A stretch of 64,000 nt of DNA from Cellvibrio sp. UBA7671 (GCA_002483145.1 DLHJ01000004.1:186001-250000), one strand, 5' to 3'; positions 26,724 through 37,683 are shown, counted from the stretch's first letter. The notes: generated from the letters alone by a model not told the origin. Numbers and translations: made by a program.

Positions 26724-27197
26724 ATGAATACTACCGACCACCCCATTACCGCTGACGATGCAAGAGCAGCACTTGAATCATTAGCAATGGTTAACAAAAT
26801 CGCCGTTAATAGTATGCGGCCGCCGTTATGGTTAATACTTCTGTGCGCAGTCTCTTTGGGCATAAAAACTGCTGCTATGGGACTGATGATTAGCAATGAC
26901 CTGTGGATTAGCATCCAATGGGGCTCCTATATTGTTTGCTGCATCTGTATTGCCTCATGGATTATTACTCTGCACGTAAAAGGCATAGACATAAAGATTG
27001 TTGATGTAAACATAACAAAAACAGGGATTATTTCCGCCATTCTTATTTGCACATTGCTTGTGTCATCCCGCGTGACTTACCTGCAAACAGGCTCCCTCTT
27101 ATTTCCGGTTATAGCGGGTATATTCAATACACTGATTCTTGCTTACGGCCTACATTTTGGTCTGCGATGGAATGTAAAAGAAAGGGAGAAAAATTAA
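26724..27197 (+). CDS. four-helix membrane protein paired with a winged-helix regulator
   Basis: A 157-residue protein with a short polar N-terminus (DDARAALESLAMVNKIA) and four hydrophobic helices (LWLILLCAVSLGIKTAAMG, IQWGSYIVCCICIASWIITL, IISAILICTLLVSSRV, LFPVIAGIFNTLILAYGLHF). I do not recognise a function. Small membrane proteins translationally coupled to a winged-helix regulator of this type are a common arrangement. Its stop overlaps the regulator's start as TAATG. GGGAGC precedes the ATG, just after the second operator. Confidence 0.7.
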   Translation: MNTTDHPITADDARAALESLAMVNKIAVNSMRPPLWLILLCAVSLGIKTAAMGLMISNDLWISIQWGSYIVCCICIASWIITLHVKGIDIKIVDVNITKTGIISAILICTLLVSSRVTYLQTGSLLFPVIAGIFNTLILAYGLHFGLRWNVKEREKN

Positions 27198-27481
27198 TGG
27201 CTACCGCTTGTTTTGATGAATTGATCCACGCGCCCAACCGTTTAAAAATATGCGCGCTTCTCGCACCGGTCGCATCACTGGAATTTGTAACCCTATGCGA
27301 ACAATTGGGCGTGAGCGACTCTGTACTTTCCAAACACATTAAGTCACTTGTCGATGCGGATTATGTGGTTATTAACAAAAAGACCAGCGATGGAAGGCAG
27401 AGAACCTGGTTGTCACTCTCATCTAAAGGACGCAAGGCTTTTGCAGGGCATGTAGAAGCATTGAAGGAAATTGTGGGGTGA
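27197..27481 (+). CDS. winged-helix transcriptional regulator (HTH_27/MarR-like)
   Basis: A 94-residue single-domain regulator: APNRLKICALLAPVASLEFVTLCEQLGVSDSVLSKHIKSLVDADYVVINKKTSDGRQRTWLSLSSKGRKAF is a complete winged helix with recognition helix SDSVLSKHIKSL and a DGRQRTW wing. Such short regulators bind as dimers. The ATG at 27197 overlaps the preceding stop (TAATG), and AAAGGGAG lies upstream; the longer in-frame extension runs inside the membrane gene and is discounted. It probably autoregulates through the operators at 26637-26708. Confidence 0.85.
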   Translation: MATACFDELIHAPNRLKICALLAPVASLEFVTLCEQLGVSDSVLSKHIKSLVDADYVVINKKTSDGRQRTWLSLSSKGRKAFAGHVEALKEIVG

Positions 27482-27496
27482 TAAAATTGATAGTGT

Positions 27497-27539
27497 GTAG
27501 TGTTGGGGATAGCTGCCTACGCGGCCCGACCCAACCTAC
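27497..27539. other. imperfect hairpin between convergent genes
   Basis: GTAGTGTTGGG (27497-27507) can pair with CCCAACCTAC (27529-27538) with one bulge, in the gap between the regulator and the flavoprotein gene. It may be a terminator or a short dispersed repeat; there is no T-tract. Confidence 0.35.
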
Positions 27540-27562
27540 ATACTGACGGCACACCAATGGTG

Positions 27563-28114
27563 TTACGACATTTTCTCCACAATACCCGTCGCCTTCCCAT
27601 CCAAACTCAGCTGATTTTTTTCTTTCCAATAAGCTTTAATTCCCTCCTGGCCTTTATTTATCGCCCAGTTGGTTAATTGCTCGCGTTCAGTGACATAATC
27701 AAAAAAAGGCACTGCCATCCCGCAGGAAGTTTGCACCAAGTCAACTTGCAGATCAAAAATCTGGCGCGCGCCGGGAGTTACTGCAAAGTGACTGTAGAGT
27801 TCATTCCACTCCGCATCGCCATGATGAATCGCCCGCGCATTGCTATATAGACGCAAAATCATAGGCGCACCTTCAAAGGCAGCGAACATAATCGTCATAC
27901 GTGGATGGGTTTGCAGGTGCGCGGCGGTTTCATTGCCGCTGCCGGTGACATTGAGCCAGATAACGCGGTTGCTATCGAGTACGCGCAGTGAATCCATTCC
28001 CTTGGGAGAAATATTGACCCGGCTGTCTTCGGTGGCAGTGCCGACAAAAAATAATTTTTGTCGAGCAATAAATTCCTGAATGTCTGCAGTCATTTCTGAA
28101 TAACGCTTTCCCAT
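27563..28114 (-). CDS. pyridoxamine 5'-phosphate oxidase-like flavoprotein
   Basis: A 183-residue split-barrel protein of the PNPOx-like family. It begins with IQEFIARQKLFFVGTATEDSRVNISPKGMDSLRVLDSNRVIWLNVTGSGNETAAHL, where the SPKG and TGSGNETAAH parts are the usual FMN-phosphate and barrel motifs. HPRMTIMFAAFEGAPMILRLY follows. Relatives bind FMN or F420 and reduce diverse substrates; the substrate is unknown. Residues 130-183 are a helical tail (TNWAINKGQEGIKAYWKEKN). AAGGAGTTGAACAATG is a strong start. It is a single gene. Confidence 0.85.
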   Translation of the reverse strand: MGKRYSEMTADIQEFIARQKLFFVGTATEDSRVNISPKGMDSLRVLDSNRVIWLNVTGSGNETAAHLQTHPRMTIMFAAFEGAPMILRLYSNARAIHHGDAEWNELYSHFAVTPGARQIFDLQVDLVQTSCGMAVPFFDYVTEREQLTNWAINKGQEGIKAYWKEKNQLSLDGKATGIVEKMS

Positions 28115-28176
28115 TGTTCAACTCCTTGTTTATTAATAAGCAGCTGATTGATAAGTCACCAGCCGCGCTATTGTTG

Positions 28177-28638
28177 TCAAAGTGGATCTATCTTCATCAA
28201 CGTCGCCTCGCCACCGCGATACGACTCCTGCGCGATAAACTGCCAACCCAGCTCGCGATAGAATTTGGCTTGGTCTGGAGTAAAGAGATAAAGCGGGCTG
28301 AAACCGAGTGCTTTGGCCTGACTAACAATATGCTTCACCAATGCCGCACCCACCCCGCGCTTGCGGCAATCCGGCCTCACATAGACGCTCGCGAGCCAGG
28401 GCGATAGCTCGGGGTGACTATCCATATCGCTCTCCACCAACGCAGCAGTACCCACCAAGTGTTCGCCATCCACACAGATATACATCGCGGGTATAGGCGC
28501 GCCTTTTAAAAAGCGCTGCATGCGCTCGATGCGTGATTCCAAAGTCCCGCCCGGATTTAAATAGCCCCACTGCGCATGATGCCACGCGGCGATAGTGGGA
28601 ATATGTTCTGGGGCAGAAGCTAGATTGATAATTTTCAT
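28177..28638 (-). CDS. GNAT-family N-acetyltransferase
   Basis: A 153-residue acetyltransferase. ELSPWLASVYVRPDCRKRGVGAALVKHIVSQAKALGFSPLYLFT contains the acetyl-CoA loop RKRGVGAAL and the beta-bulge strand; AKFYRELGWQFIAQE is the usual C-terminal motif. The N-terminal part (AWHHAQWGYLNPGGTLESR) is of the small-molecule GNAT type. The acceptor is unknown. It may share a transcript with the flavoprotein gene 62 bp further on. Confidence 0.85.
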   Translation of the reverse strand: MKIINLASAPEHIPTIAAWHHAQWGYLNPGGTLESRIERMQRFLKGAPIPAMYICVDGEHLVGTAALVESDMDSHPELSPWLASVYVRPDCRKRGVGAALVKHIVSQAKALGFSPLYLFTPDQAKFYRELGWQFIAQESYRGGEATLMKIDPL

Positions 28639-28932
28639 GCAGTTTCATCTTGGTTGCTCAAGAGCCAACATTATCCACCGAATGAGTGCATCTATATAAG
28701 TGGCGACGTGCGCTACAACACGAGTGAATAAGCAAAAATTTTCTCAGTCTTATTTCTTAGATAAAGGTGTTTCACTCTTTATATTCCATAAAGTGAACCC
28801 TCCCACATTGGGTTTATTTTCAACTTGGGACGATTTAACTGACACCTTGGACTAGGGTGGCGCGTCGGACAAGGCTCGCCTGCCGGGCGAGCACCAAGCG
28901 CACCAGAATCTAACAATAAAATGGGACATATC

Positions 28933-31900
28933 ATGAAACAGTTAAAGAATGCCTTACTCATCTGGGGGGCAGTCGCACTCGCACCTGTCTGCTCAGCAAC
29001 AATAACCTCCTACGGTGCCGGTAATATTACCGACGCCGCCAACCCCGCCGGTTACAAATGTGCGGTTGATCATGGTAACTGGATTTACAACGCGGGCATC
29101 GTCAAGCCGGGCGTTAGCAGTTGCAGCCCGATTGGCGCACCCACGGCCATCTATCCACAAAAAGTGGCTCCTGCAACCGCCAAACACACCATGACTCATC
29201 GCTGGTGGGGTTCGATTTCGTTTATGGGCGAAATGAAAGTGGGCGATCCTAACGGCGCCGGCTACATTACGCCCGATCCTATGACTGCGCGCATAACTGA
29301 TCGCGGCGTGCGCATTATGGGCATTCCCGGCGGCCTGCGTACCAATCCCACGGCAACACAGTATTCCATTCCCGATCCATTCAATGAAGTGTTTGATGGT
29401 ATCGCCATTGCCAATACCGATTACACCAACCTCGAAGCCTACCTGAAAGATTACAGCGATGGCTCAGTGACTGTGCAGTGGAACAGCGGCAGTACGCCGG
29501 TGATGGAAGCAACCTTTGTGCACGGTTCGCCCTATGCCTATTTCACTGCACTCAAAGGTAACTTGCAGTTGCGCACCAAGGCCGCTGATGGCGGAGAAAA
29601 AGGGATTTTTTACCAGCAAGGAAACTCTCTGGGTGTATGGACCAGCGTTGCGGGCAACTACAACAATTTCCTGATCACCGGTCACGATGCAACCACCTTT
29701 AGCAATATCAATACGGCGACTATCGGCATCAACAATACCAGCAAACGTATGACAGTCACGTTGCTGCCGCAAGTATCCGGCACGCCGTCTGCAGCAATGA
29801 TTCAGGATTTTGCACAATACGCTGCACAGCGCGTGGATAAAGTGAATATCACTTACGCCGTAAACCGCACCACTAGCAAAGTGACTGTGACCCATAAATT
29901 CCAATTCAATGGCACCCCCGTAACCACTATGGCGGGCATGTTGCCAATGGCATGGAAAAATTCTACGCAAGCGGTAAGCAATTACAAAGTGCGCAGCGCG
30001 CGCGGCGTAACAAAATTTGCAGCAACCAATGGCTTTAGCTACACGATTCCATTCGTGGGTGTGCTGCCTTATTTGCCAGAAAATATTGGTGATTACGATG
30101 CAAACCAATTAAAAGCGTTTGTCACTGAATTTGTAAACCAAGGCCCAGCCGGTTGGAACAATATGACCGATACCTACTGGGCGGGTAAAAATTACGGCAA
30201 GGTTGCCGAACTCGCTGCAATTGCCCGCTCAATTGGCATGACAGCAGAAGCAGATCAACTGATCAATTGGCTCAAAGGTGAATTGCAAGATTGGTTCCGC
30301 GCGAATACCAACGGCAGTGTCGATACCACCAAATATTTTTCCTACGACAGCAACTGGGATACCTTGCTTGGCTACGATGAATCATTCGGTTCACAACAAC
30401 AATTAAACGATCACCACTTCCACTACGGCTATTTTGTCCGCGCCGCTGCAGAAATTTGCCGTGTTGATTCCAACTGGTGTAGCGCAACGAATTACGGCCC
30501 CATGGTGGAATTATTAATTCGCGATTACGCCGCACCGCGCGATGATGCCATGTTCCCTTACCTGCGCAATTTTGATCCGGCTTATGGATTCTCCTGGGCA
30601 TCAGGCCATGCGAACTTTGTATTGGGCAACAATAACGAATCGACTTCTGAAGCAGCCAATGCCTACGGCGCAATGGTGTTGTACGGCCAAATCACCAATA
30701 ACAGAGCACTCACTGAACGCGGCATTTATTTACATGCATCATCCACTGCAGCTTATTGGGAATATTGGAATAACCTGGATCGCTTCCGCGGTTTAGGCGG
30801 TGATTACGATAACTTTGATGCTGCTTATCCAAAAATGACTACCTCCATTATTTGGGGCAATGGCCATGTATTTTCTACCTGGTTCAGCGGTGCTTACGCG
30901 CATATCCTGGGGATTCAAGGCCTGCCGCTGAGCCCATTGGTTTTCCACATTGGCCAACACGCTGATTACCTCGATCAATATGTCGATTTAGGTATGAGCC
31001 AATCAAGCAACGGCAAACCTTCCGGTTTGATCAACGATCAATGGCGCGATGTCTGGTGGAATATTTGGGCAATGGCTGACGGCCAGGCCGCTGTCGATGA
31101 TATGCAAACCTATGGTTTTAACTACGTACCTGAAGCAGGTGAGACCAAAGCGCACACATATCACTGGGTTTACACACTCAAACAATTAGGCCATTTGGCA
31201 ACAGGCACAGGTGCATTGACCGCAAACAGCCCTACTGCTGTCGCATTTAATAAAAATGGTTTGATGACTTACATTGCGTACAACTATGGTTGCAGTTCGC
31301 AGTATGTAGTGTTTTCAGATGGTATGACGTTAAATGTGCCCGCTAAAAGTTTCCGTGTAAAACGCACAGGCGAAACACCGGATTCTTTGCCGACATCTAC
31401 CAGTTGCACACCGGCAACCAGCTCCTCCAAGAGCAGCCTTGCCAGTTCAGTGACCAACAGTGTGACTTCATCCAAAGCGAGCAGCTCGGCAGCGCTAAGC
31501 TCTGTTGCAACCACCAGCGCTGTAGTCGCTAGCAGCTCAACAGCAACCAGCAATGCGGTTGCTTCCAGCAGCGCGACCAGTCAATCACAAGCATCAAGTT
31601 CATCTGTTGCCAACGCAAATTATGGCCACACAGTCATCGCCGCCGACAGTGTGCAATTTTTTGCAAACAACGCGGCATGGGCGGATATCCATTTCACCGT
31701 CAATGGTGGTGGTCAACAAAATATTCGCATGGTGCACAACGCAGACAATTCCAATACCTACGAATTAACCGGCTTACCTGCTGGTGCAACCGTGCGTTAT
31801 TTTATGACGATTGCACAAACCCTCGGCGCAATGGATACCCCCTGGGCTGAATTTGTTGTGAGTGGTTCTGTTGCTTCATCAAGCGCTGCATCCAGCACTC

Positions 31901-32319
31901 CGACAAGCAGCTCATCAAGTGCAAGTTCAATAGCTGCATTCAGCCAACATATAGAAGCAGAAACCTATGCGTTTATGTCTGGCCTTGAATTATTTGGCAC
32001 TGGCGATGTTGGTGGCGGACAAGTGGTTGGTGCAATCGATGCAGGCGATTGGATGGCATTTACCAACATCACATTCCCAACTACCGGAAATTATTTGGTG
32101 GAATATCGTGTAGCCAGCCCAACCGGTTCACTGCTGTCACTCGATCTAAACGGCGGTTCAATTGTGTTGGGTAATGCCAGCATTCCCGCCACGGGTGATT
32201 GGGGTAACTTCACCACCGTAACCCAAACTGTCACCATCAATGCCGGCACTTACAACCTCGGCATTTATGCGCAGCAAGGCGGCTGGAGTATTAACTGGTT
32301 GCGCATTACCAAAATATAA
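28933..32319 (+). CDS. secreted GH81 endo-beta-1,3-glucanase with C-terminal CBM6
   Basis: A second, shorter GH81 enzyme, 1128 residues from ATG 28933 (an ATG four codons earlier is possible; numbering here is from that one). Signal peptide to about residue 26 (LLIWGAVALAPVCSA); GH81 domain about 35-820; Ser/Thr/Ala linker about 826-899; a beta-module about 900-978 (VQFFANNAAWADIHFTVNG, RMVHNADNSNTYELTGL), which looks like a glucan-binding CBM56-type module; a second linker; and CBM6 about 1007-1132 (HIEAETYAFMSG...AIDAGDWMAF...GWSINWLRITKI). Catalytic candidates are Asp497 (LNDHHFHYGY) and Glu573/Glu577 (NNNESTSE). It opens the degradation island with the PEP-CTERM, GH3 and GH26 genes. Confidence 0.93.
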   Translation: MKQLKNALLIWGAVALAPVCSATITSYGAGNITDAANPAGYKCAVDHGNWIYNAGIVKPGVSSCSPIGAPTAIYPQKVAPATAKHTMTHRWWGSISFMGEMKVGDPNGAGYITPDPMTARITDRGVRIMGIPGGLRTNPTATQYSIPDPFNEVFDGIAIANTDYTNLEAYLKDYSDGSVTVQWNSGSTPVMEATFVHGSPYAYFTALKGNLQLRTKAADGGEKGIFYQQGNSLGVWTSVAGNYNNFLITGHDATTFSNINTATIGINNTSKRMTVTLLPQVSGTPSAAMIQDFAQYAAQRVDKVNITYAVNRTTSKVTVTHKFQFNGTPVTTMAGMLPMAWKNSTQAVSNYKVRSARGVTKFAATNGFSYTIPFVGVLPYLPENIGDYDANQLKAFVTEFVNQGPAGWNNMTDTYWAGKNYGKVAELAAIARSIGMTAEADQLINWLKGELQDWFRANTNGSVDTTKYFSYDSNWDTLLGYDESFGSQQQLNDHHFHYGYFVRAAAEICRVDSNWCSATNYGPMVELLIRDYAAPRDDAMFPYLRNFDPAYGFSWASGHANFVLGNNNESTSEAANAYGAMVLYGQITNNRALTERGIYLHASSTAAYWEYWNNLDRFRGLGGDYDNFDAAYPKMTTSIIWGNGHVFSTWFSGAYAHILGIQGLPLSPLVFHIGQHADYLDQYVDLGMSQSSNGKPSGLINDQWRDVWWNIWAMADGQAAVDDMQTYGFNYVPEAGETKAHTYHWVYTLKQLGHLATGTGALTANSPTAVAFNKNGLMTYIAYNYGCSSQYVVFSDGMTLNVPAKSFRVKRTGETPDSLPTSTSCTPATSSSKSSLASSVTNSVTSSKASSSAALSSVATTSAVVASSSTATSNAVASSSATSQSQASSSSVANANYGHTVIAADSVQFFANNAAWADIHFTVNGGGQQNIRMVHNADNSNTYELTGLPAGATVRYFMTIAQTLGAMDTPWAEFVVSGSVASSSAASSTPTSSSSSASSIAAFSQHIEAETYAFMSGLELFGTGDVGGGQVVGAIDAGDWMAFTNITFPTTGNYLVEYRVASPTGSLLSLDLNGGSIVLGNASIPATGDWGNFTTVTQTVTINAGTYNLGIYAQQGGWSINWLRITKI

Positions 32320-32348
32320 AGAGCCAAACGTTAATTTGCATTTTCGTC

Positions 32349-32407
32349 ATACCCACGCATGCGGGTATCCATGAAAAATACCGCAGTTGAATTCTCAGCT
32401 GCGGTAT
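32349..32407. repeat. two adjacent hairpins after the GH81 gene
   Basis: ATACCCACGCATGCGGGTAT (32349-32368) is REP-like. It is followed by a stem of ATACCGCAGTTGA (32378-32390) with TCAGCTGCGGTAT (32395-32407), 13 pairs including one T-G, around ATTC. They fill the gap between the GH81 and PEP-CTERM genes and may act as terminator or mRNA stabiliser; there is no T-tract. Confidence 0.55.
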
Positions 32408-32448
32408 AGCGAAAAATAAATTACAACACTCATACACGGAGATTGACC

Positions 32449-32997
32449 ATGAAAAAAATGATTACCATGCTGACGTTAACTGCTGGCTTGTTGTTCGGAG
32501 CGCAAGCCAACGCTGTTATTATCGATGCATCCACAGTAATTCCCGACGAAAATATTTTGCTGAACTTCAATGGTTTGGATTGGGTTTATGCAGGTCCTAT
32601 CGCTACTGAGGAGTGGGGTCCAGGCAATATTGAAGCTCCTGAATATCGCGCTGCAGAAGGTTGGCGCTATGCCACTCAAGCTGAATGGGACTTACGCCCC
32701 GATTGGACAGATTTTATTATTGGCGGTGCAACGGTAGATGCCGTCGCTGGCTTCAGCGATCACGCAGTTTATCGTTTCGCGCCTGAATACTGGGGCAACT
32801 TTAATCACATCGATTTAAATGATGCTGCAGAGGGCAGACTAACCAACGGTTACGATATAGGTTCACTCTATGACGTCTACGAAACCTGGTACGTCCGCGA
32901 TACAATTATCTCTGACGTACCTGAATCATCGTCAATTATGTTGTTGGGATTGGGATTGTTGGGCTTGGTATTTGCGCGCAAGACACAAAGGAAATAA
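32449..32997 (+). CDS. PEP-CTERM sorting-domain protein
   Basis: A 182-residue exported protein: signal peptide (MLTLTAGLLFGAQANA), a mature region with no domain I can name, and a C-terminal sorting signal VPESSSIMLLGLGLLGLVFARKTQRK-type stretch. That stretch consists of a V-P-E motif, a hydrophobic helix and a basic tail, as in PEP-CTERM proteins. The central part (YRAAEGWRYATQAEWDLRPDWTDFIIGG) resembles a motif often seen in this class. Such proteins are cleaved by an exosortase and usually go to the surface with exopolysaccharide. GGAG seven bases before ATG 32449 supports this start over the TTG at 32443. No exosortase gene is in the window. Confidence 0.82.
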   Translation: MKKMITMLTLTAGLLFGAQANAVIIDASTVIPDENILLNFNGLDWVYAGPIATEEWGPGNIEAPEYRAAEGWRYATQAEWDLRPDWTDFIIGGATVDAVAGFSDHAVYRFAPEYWGNFNHIDLNDAAEGRLTNGYDIGSLYDVYETWYVRDTIISDVPESSSIMLLGLGLLGLVFARKTQRK

Positions 32998-33007
32998 TTG
33001 TATATAA

Positions 33008-33038
33008 AAAATAAGGCGGCTCATTGCCGCCTTATTTT
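33008..33038. terminator. bidirectional intrinsic terminator
   Basis: AAAATAAGGCGGC (33008-33020) pairs perfectly with GCCGCCTTATTTT (33026-33038) around TCATT, between the convergent PEP-CTERM and GH3 genes. Confidence 0.88.
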
Positions 33039-33060
33039 ATAGAAAGTGCAATCAAATAAA

Positions 33061-35304
33061 CTATTTACCATTCACATCCAATTTACGTGCTGGCAATTTC
33101 ACTTTCACGCTAGTTTGTGGTTCAGCGGTGGATTTTGCGAGGATAACCTCGTATTCACCTTTGGCGATCTTCCAGGTTTTATCTTTGCTTTGGTACATAG
33201 CCAATAAACGCGGGTCAACAGTCACTGTTACATTGGAAGACTCACCCGGTTTTAAATCCACCTTTTGGAAAGCCCCCAAACGTTTTGGTGCTTCCCACTT
33301 GGCACTTTTTGGAGCAACGTAAACCTGTGCAACATCTTTACCGGCAATAGCGCCAGTATTTTTTACGCTGAAGCTGACATTTAACTGACCGTTTTTCACA
33401 TCGGCTTTTAAATCGCTGTAGGCAAAATCGGTGTAAGACAAACCGAAACCAAATGGAAACAGTGGTTGATGGTTTTTTAATTCAAACCATTTATAACCCA
33501 CCGCAGCGCCTTCGAAATAATTTACTTCAAAACGCTCCTCAGGTTTTTTCAGACTGCCATCGACAATTGCCCGCGGCAATTGATTTTCCGCTGCGGGGAA
33601 TGTTATCGGTAAATGACCTGATGGATTGACCTCACCGGACAACACCCGTGCAATTGCTTCGCCACCGTTCGTGCCTGGATACCAAGCTTCTACAACCGCA
33701 CCTACATCGTTTAACCAAGGCATTAACACCGCACCACCAGTCTGCAACACCACCACCGTTTTAGCATTGGCTTTTGCAACGCTGGCGATGAGTGCATCCT
33801 GATTATCGGGCAGCGACAAATTAGGTACATCGACCGATTCTGCTGTCCACTGATTTGCAAACACAATGGTCAAATCACTTTCCGCCGCCAATTTTGCAGC
33901 CGCTTGTGGATTGGTGCCTTCATCAAAACTAATACGTGCATTTGGGTAGCGTACCGCAAGGGCTTTCATGGGTGATGAAGGGTAATAGACCATTGGACCG
34001 GGAAACACTTTAGGACCAAGACCTTTAACTGCCATGCCGCCAATTGGATAGACTTGTGAAGAGCCACCACCGGAAAGTACGCCAACATTGGCATGTGAAC
34101 CAATGATGGCAATTTTTTTCAACTCTTTTGCAAGTGGTAAAAGTGTTGCGCCATTTACCTTTTCATTGCGCAGTAGCACCATGCCTTCTTCCGCATCTTT
34201 TTGCGAGATCAAACCGTGTTTTTTGAAATCGATATTATTGCTGGCTTGCGGAACCGGGTTATCCATTACTCCCTGTTCAAATAAAGCGTGTAATACCCGC
34301 CCAGCCATATCATCCAAACGCGCTTGCGTTACCCAGCCATTGGTGACTGCTTCTTTTAGCGGTTCTTTGAAATAAGCAGCATGATCAAAGGGCAAACCGG
34401 ATTGCTGATCCAAACCATTATTGGCAGCGGGAATTGTGCTGTGAGTTGCGCCCCAATCCGACATTACCCAGCCTTTAAAGCCCCAATCTTTTTTCAGCAC
34501 TTCATTTAATAAATACTCACTCTCGCAACCATATACACCATAAACGCGATTGTATGAACACATCACCGATCCGGGGTTGCCAATTTCGTAAGCAAACTGC
34601 AATGCGAGCAAATCCGACATGCGGCCTGCCGCTTCATCGATAGTGACATTTAAATGAAAGCGACCGGATTCCTGATCGTTATAGGCAAAATGTTTTAACG
34701 TAGAAACAATTTTATTTGATTGCACACCTTTGATCTGTGTTCCCACCATTACGCCTGCGAGTAGTGGATCTTCACCGCCGTATTCAAAGTTGCGGCCGTT
34801 GCGCGGTTCACGCACAAGATTGACGCCACCGGCAAGTAACACATTAAACCCCGAAGTACGCGCTTCGGAGCCGATCATTGCACCACCTTCAAAGCCCACT
34901 TGTGGATTCCAGGTGGCCGCGGTGTTCATTCCCGATGGCAATGCAGTGCGTTCACGCACATTGGGTCCACCTTGTGATGCCACACCAACACCGGCATCTG
35001 CTTGCCAAATATGAGGAATTCCCAAACGTGGAACACCATAGACAAAACCTGCAGATTGTGGATGGGACTCCACTGGACGGGTAAAATTTTTCCAGGGTGC
35101 ATCAGTGCCAAAATAACCGACAACCAATGATAATTTTTCATCCAGCGTCATTTCTTTGAGCACTAATTGCGTACGCTCGGCGGCACTGAGATCGGTCTTC
35201 ATCCAGGGCTGGGCACTGGAGCTGGCATCTTGTGCAGTGACAAATGGAATAGCGCCCAGAGCGTATGCAATCGCGATGACACTGAGTTTTTTGGAGAATT
35301 TCAT
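33061..35304 (-). CDS. exported GH3 beta-glucosidase
   Basis: A 747-residue family 3 glycoside hydrolase with signal peptide (KKLSVIAIAYALGAIPFVTA). N-terminal TIM barrel: QADAGVGVASQGG, GFNVLLAGGVNLVREPRNGRNFEYGGEDP, VMCSYNRVYG, and nucleophile Asp283 in WVMSDWGATH. Second alpha/beta domain: GMVLLRNE, IAIIGSHANVGVLSGGGSSQV, EAWYPGTNGGEAIARVL. The C-terminal fibronectin-like domain contains FPFGFGLSYTDFAYSDL. It probably removes glucose from oligosaccharides in the periplasm, including those made by the neighbouring beta-1,3-glucanases; linkage preference cannot be read from sequence. It is convergent with the PEP-CTERM gene and lies after GH26 on the same strand. Confidence 0.93.
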   Translation of the reverse strand: MKFSKKLSVIAIAYALGAIPFVTAQDASSSAQPWMKTDLSAAERTQLVLKEMTLDEKLSLVVGYFGTDAPWKNFTRPVESHPQSAGFVYGVPRLGIPHIWQADAGVGVASQGGPNVRERTALPSGMNTAATWNPQVGFEGGAMIGSEARTSGFNVLLAGGVNLVREPRNGRNFEYGGEDPLLAGVMVGTQIKGVQSNKIVSTLKHFAYNDQESGRFHLNVTIDEAAGRMSDLLALQFAYEIGNPGSVMCSYNRVYGVYGCESEYLLNEVLKKDWGFKGWVMSDWGATHSTIPAANNGLDQQSGLPFDHAAYFKEPLKEAVTNGWVTQARLDDMAGRVLHALFEQGVMDNPVPQASNNIDFKKHGLISQKDAEEGMVLLRNEKVNGATLLPLAKELKKIAIIGSHANVGVLSGGGSSQVYPIGGMAVKGLGPKVFPGPMVYYPSSPMKALAVRYPNARISFDEGTNPQAAAKLAAESDLTIVFANQWTAESVDVPNLSLPDNQDALIASVAKANAKTVVVLQTGGAVLMPWLNDVGAVVEAWYPGTNGGEAIARVLSGEVNPSGHLPITFPAAENQLPRAIVDGSLKKPEERFEVNYFEGAAVGYKWFELKNHQPLFPFGFGLSYTDFAYSDLKADVKNGQLNVSFSVKNTGAIAGKDVAQVYVAPKSAKWEAPKRLGAFQKVDLKPGESSNVTVTVDPRLLAMYQSKDKTWKIAKGEYEVILAKSTAEPQTSVKVKLPARKLDVNGK

Positions 35305-35475
35305 GCTTGAGCCTCTTGCTGTGTTTACCCGGGAGAGCGGTTTTAATTGTTATGTTGATAGCCTGGCGGCAAGTTTGTAGTGGAGTTGGAAAAAGAGCAT
35401 CATTTTAACGCGCAGATACTAACCATCTAACAAAATAGCCGCTGGAAATTAACCGAATTTTACCCTGCTACAAAC

Positions 35476-35504
35476 AAAAACGGCCTGCTATGAAGGCCGT
35501 TTTT
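35476..35504 (-). terminator. intrinsic terminator of the GH26 gene
   Basis: AAAAACGGCCT (35476-35486) pairs with AGGCCGTTTTT (35494-35504). It lies 20 bases after the GH26 stop and separates it from the GH3 promoter region. Confidence 0.82.
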
Positions 35505-35523
35505 ACTATTAAAAAGCGATCAG

Positions 35524-37198
<1,675 letters not shown>

Positions 37199-37316
37199 GG
37201 CGGGCTCCATTTGGCTGGCTAGTAGTTGCAACAATATGCACAGGGCATTATTAGTTTTGACTATAGCCCAGGAACGCAGATTTGCTTAACCGATTTCAGC
37301 ACCGCCAGCATTATAC

Positions 37317-37330
37317 TGTAAACGGTTACA
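37317..37330. promoter_or_regulatory. LacI-type operator candidate
   Basis: TGTAAACGGTTACA is a 14-bp near-palindrome with a central CG, the plan of LacI/GalR-family operators. It lies 119 bp before the pentapeptide/GH26 pair and 350 bp before uxaC, so it could control either. The 485-bp gap 37199-37683 shows no coding sequence; a TATGCT -10-like stretch occurs near 37585. Confidence 0.45.
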
Positions 37331-37683
37331 TTCGGGTTTAAGAAGTGTAATTAGAGTGTTAAAAGCGTAGTTCGTCCAGTTGGTATTTTAAGTGGCGCAG
37401 GTTACACTTGCGTACAAGCTGCAACATAGCAGCACGCCCAATTTTTACGGTTATTGTTGTTTATCAATCTAGCCTTTGGGCAGGCAATCCTCGGTCAAAC
37501 TTATCCCATCAGGTATAGCGCCTGTTGGAATAACAATCTTCAGCCAGTCTCCCTTTCATAAGGTTTAGTTGCTCATTTTTCGGGCTATGCTAAAGACATG
37601 CGTTGAGCGTAAAAAATTATCTTGCCATCGCACAGCCTCACGCGGGTTCGCTGTCGCTTCGGCATTATTGAGGAATTGTGAGA

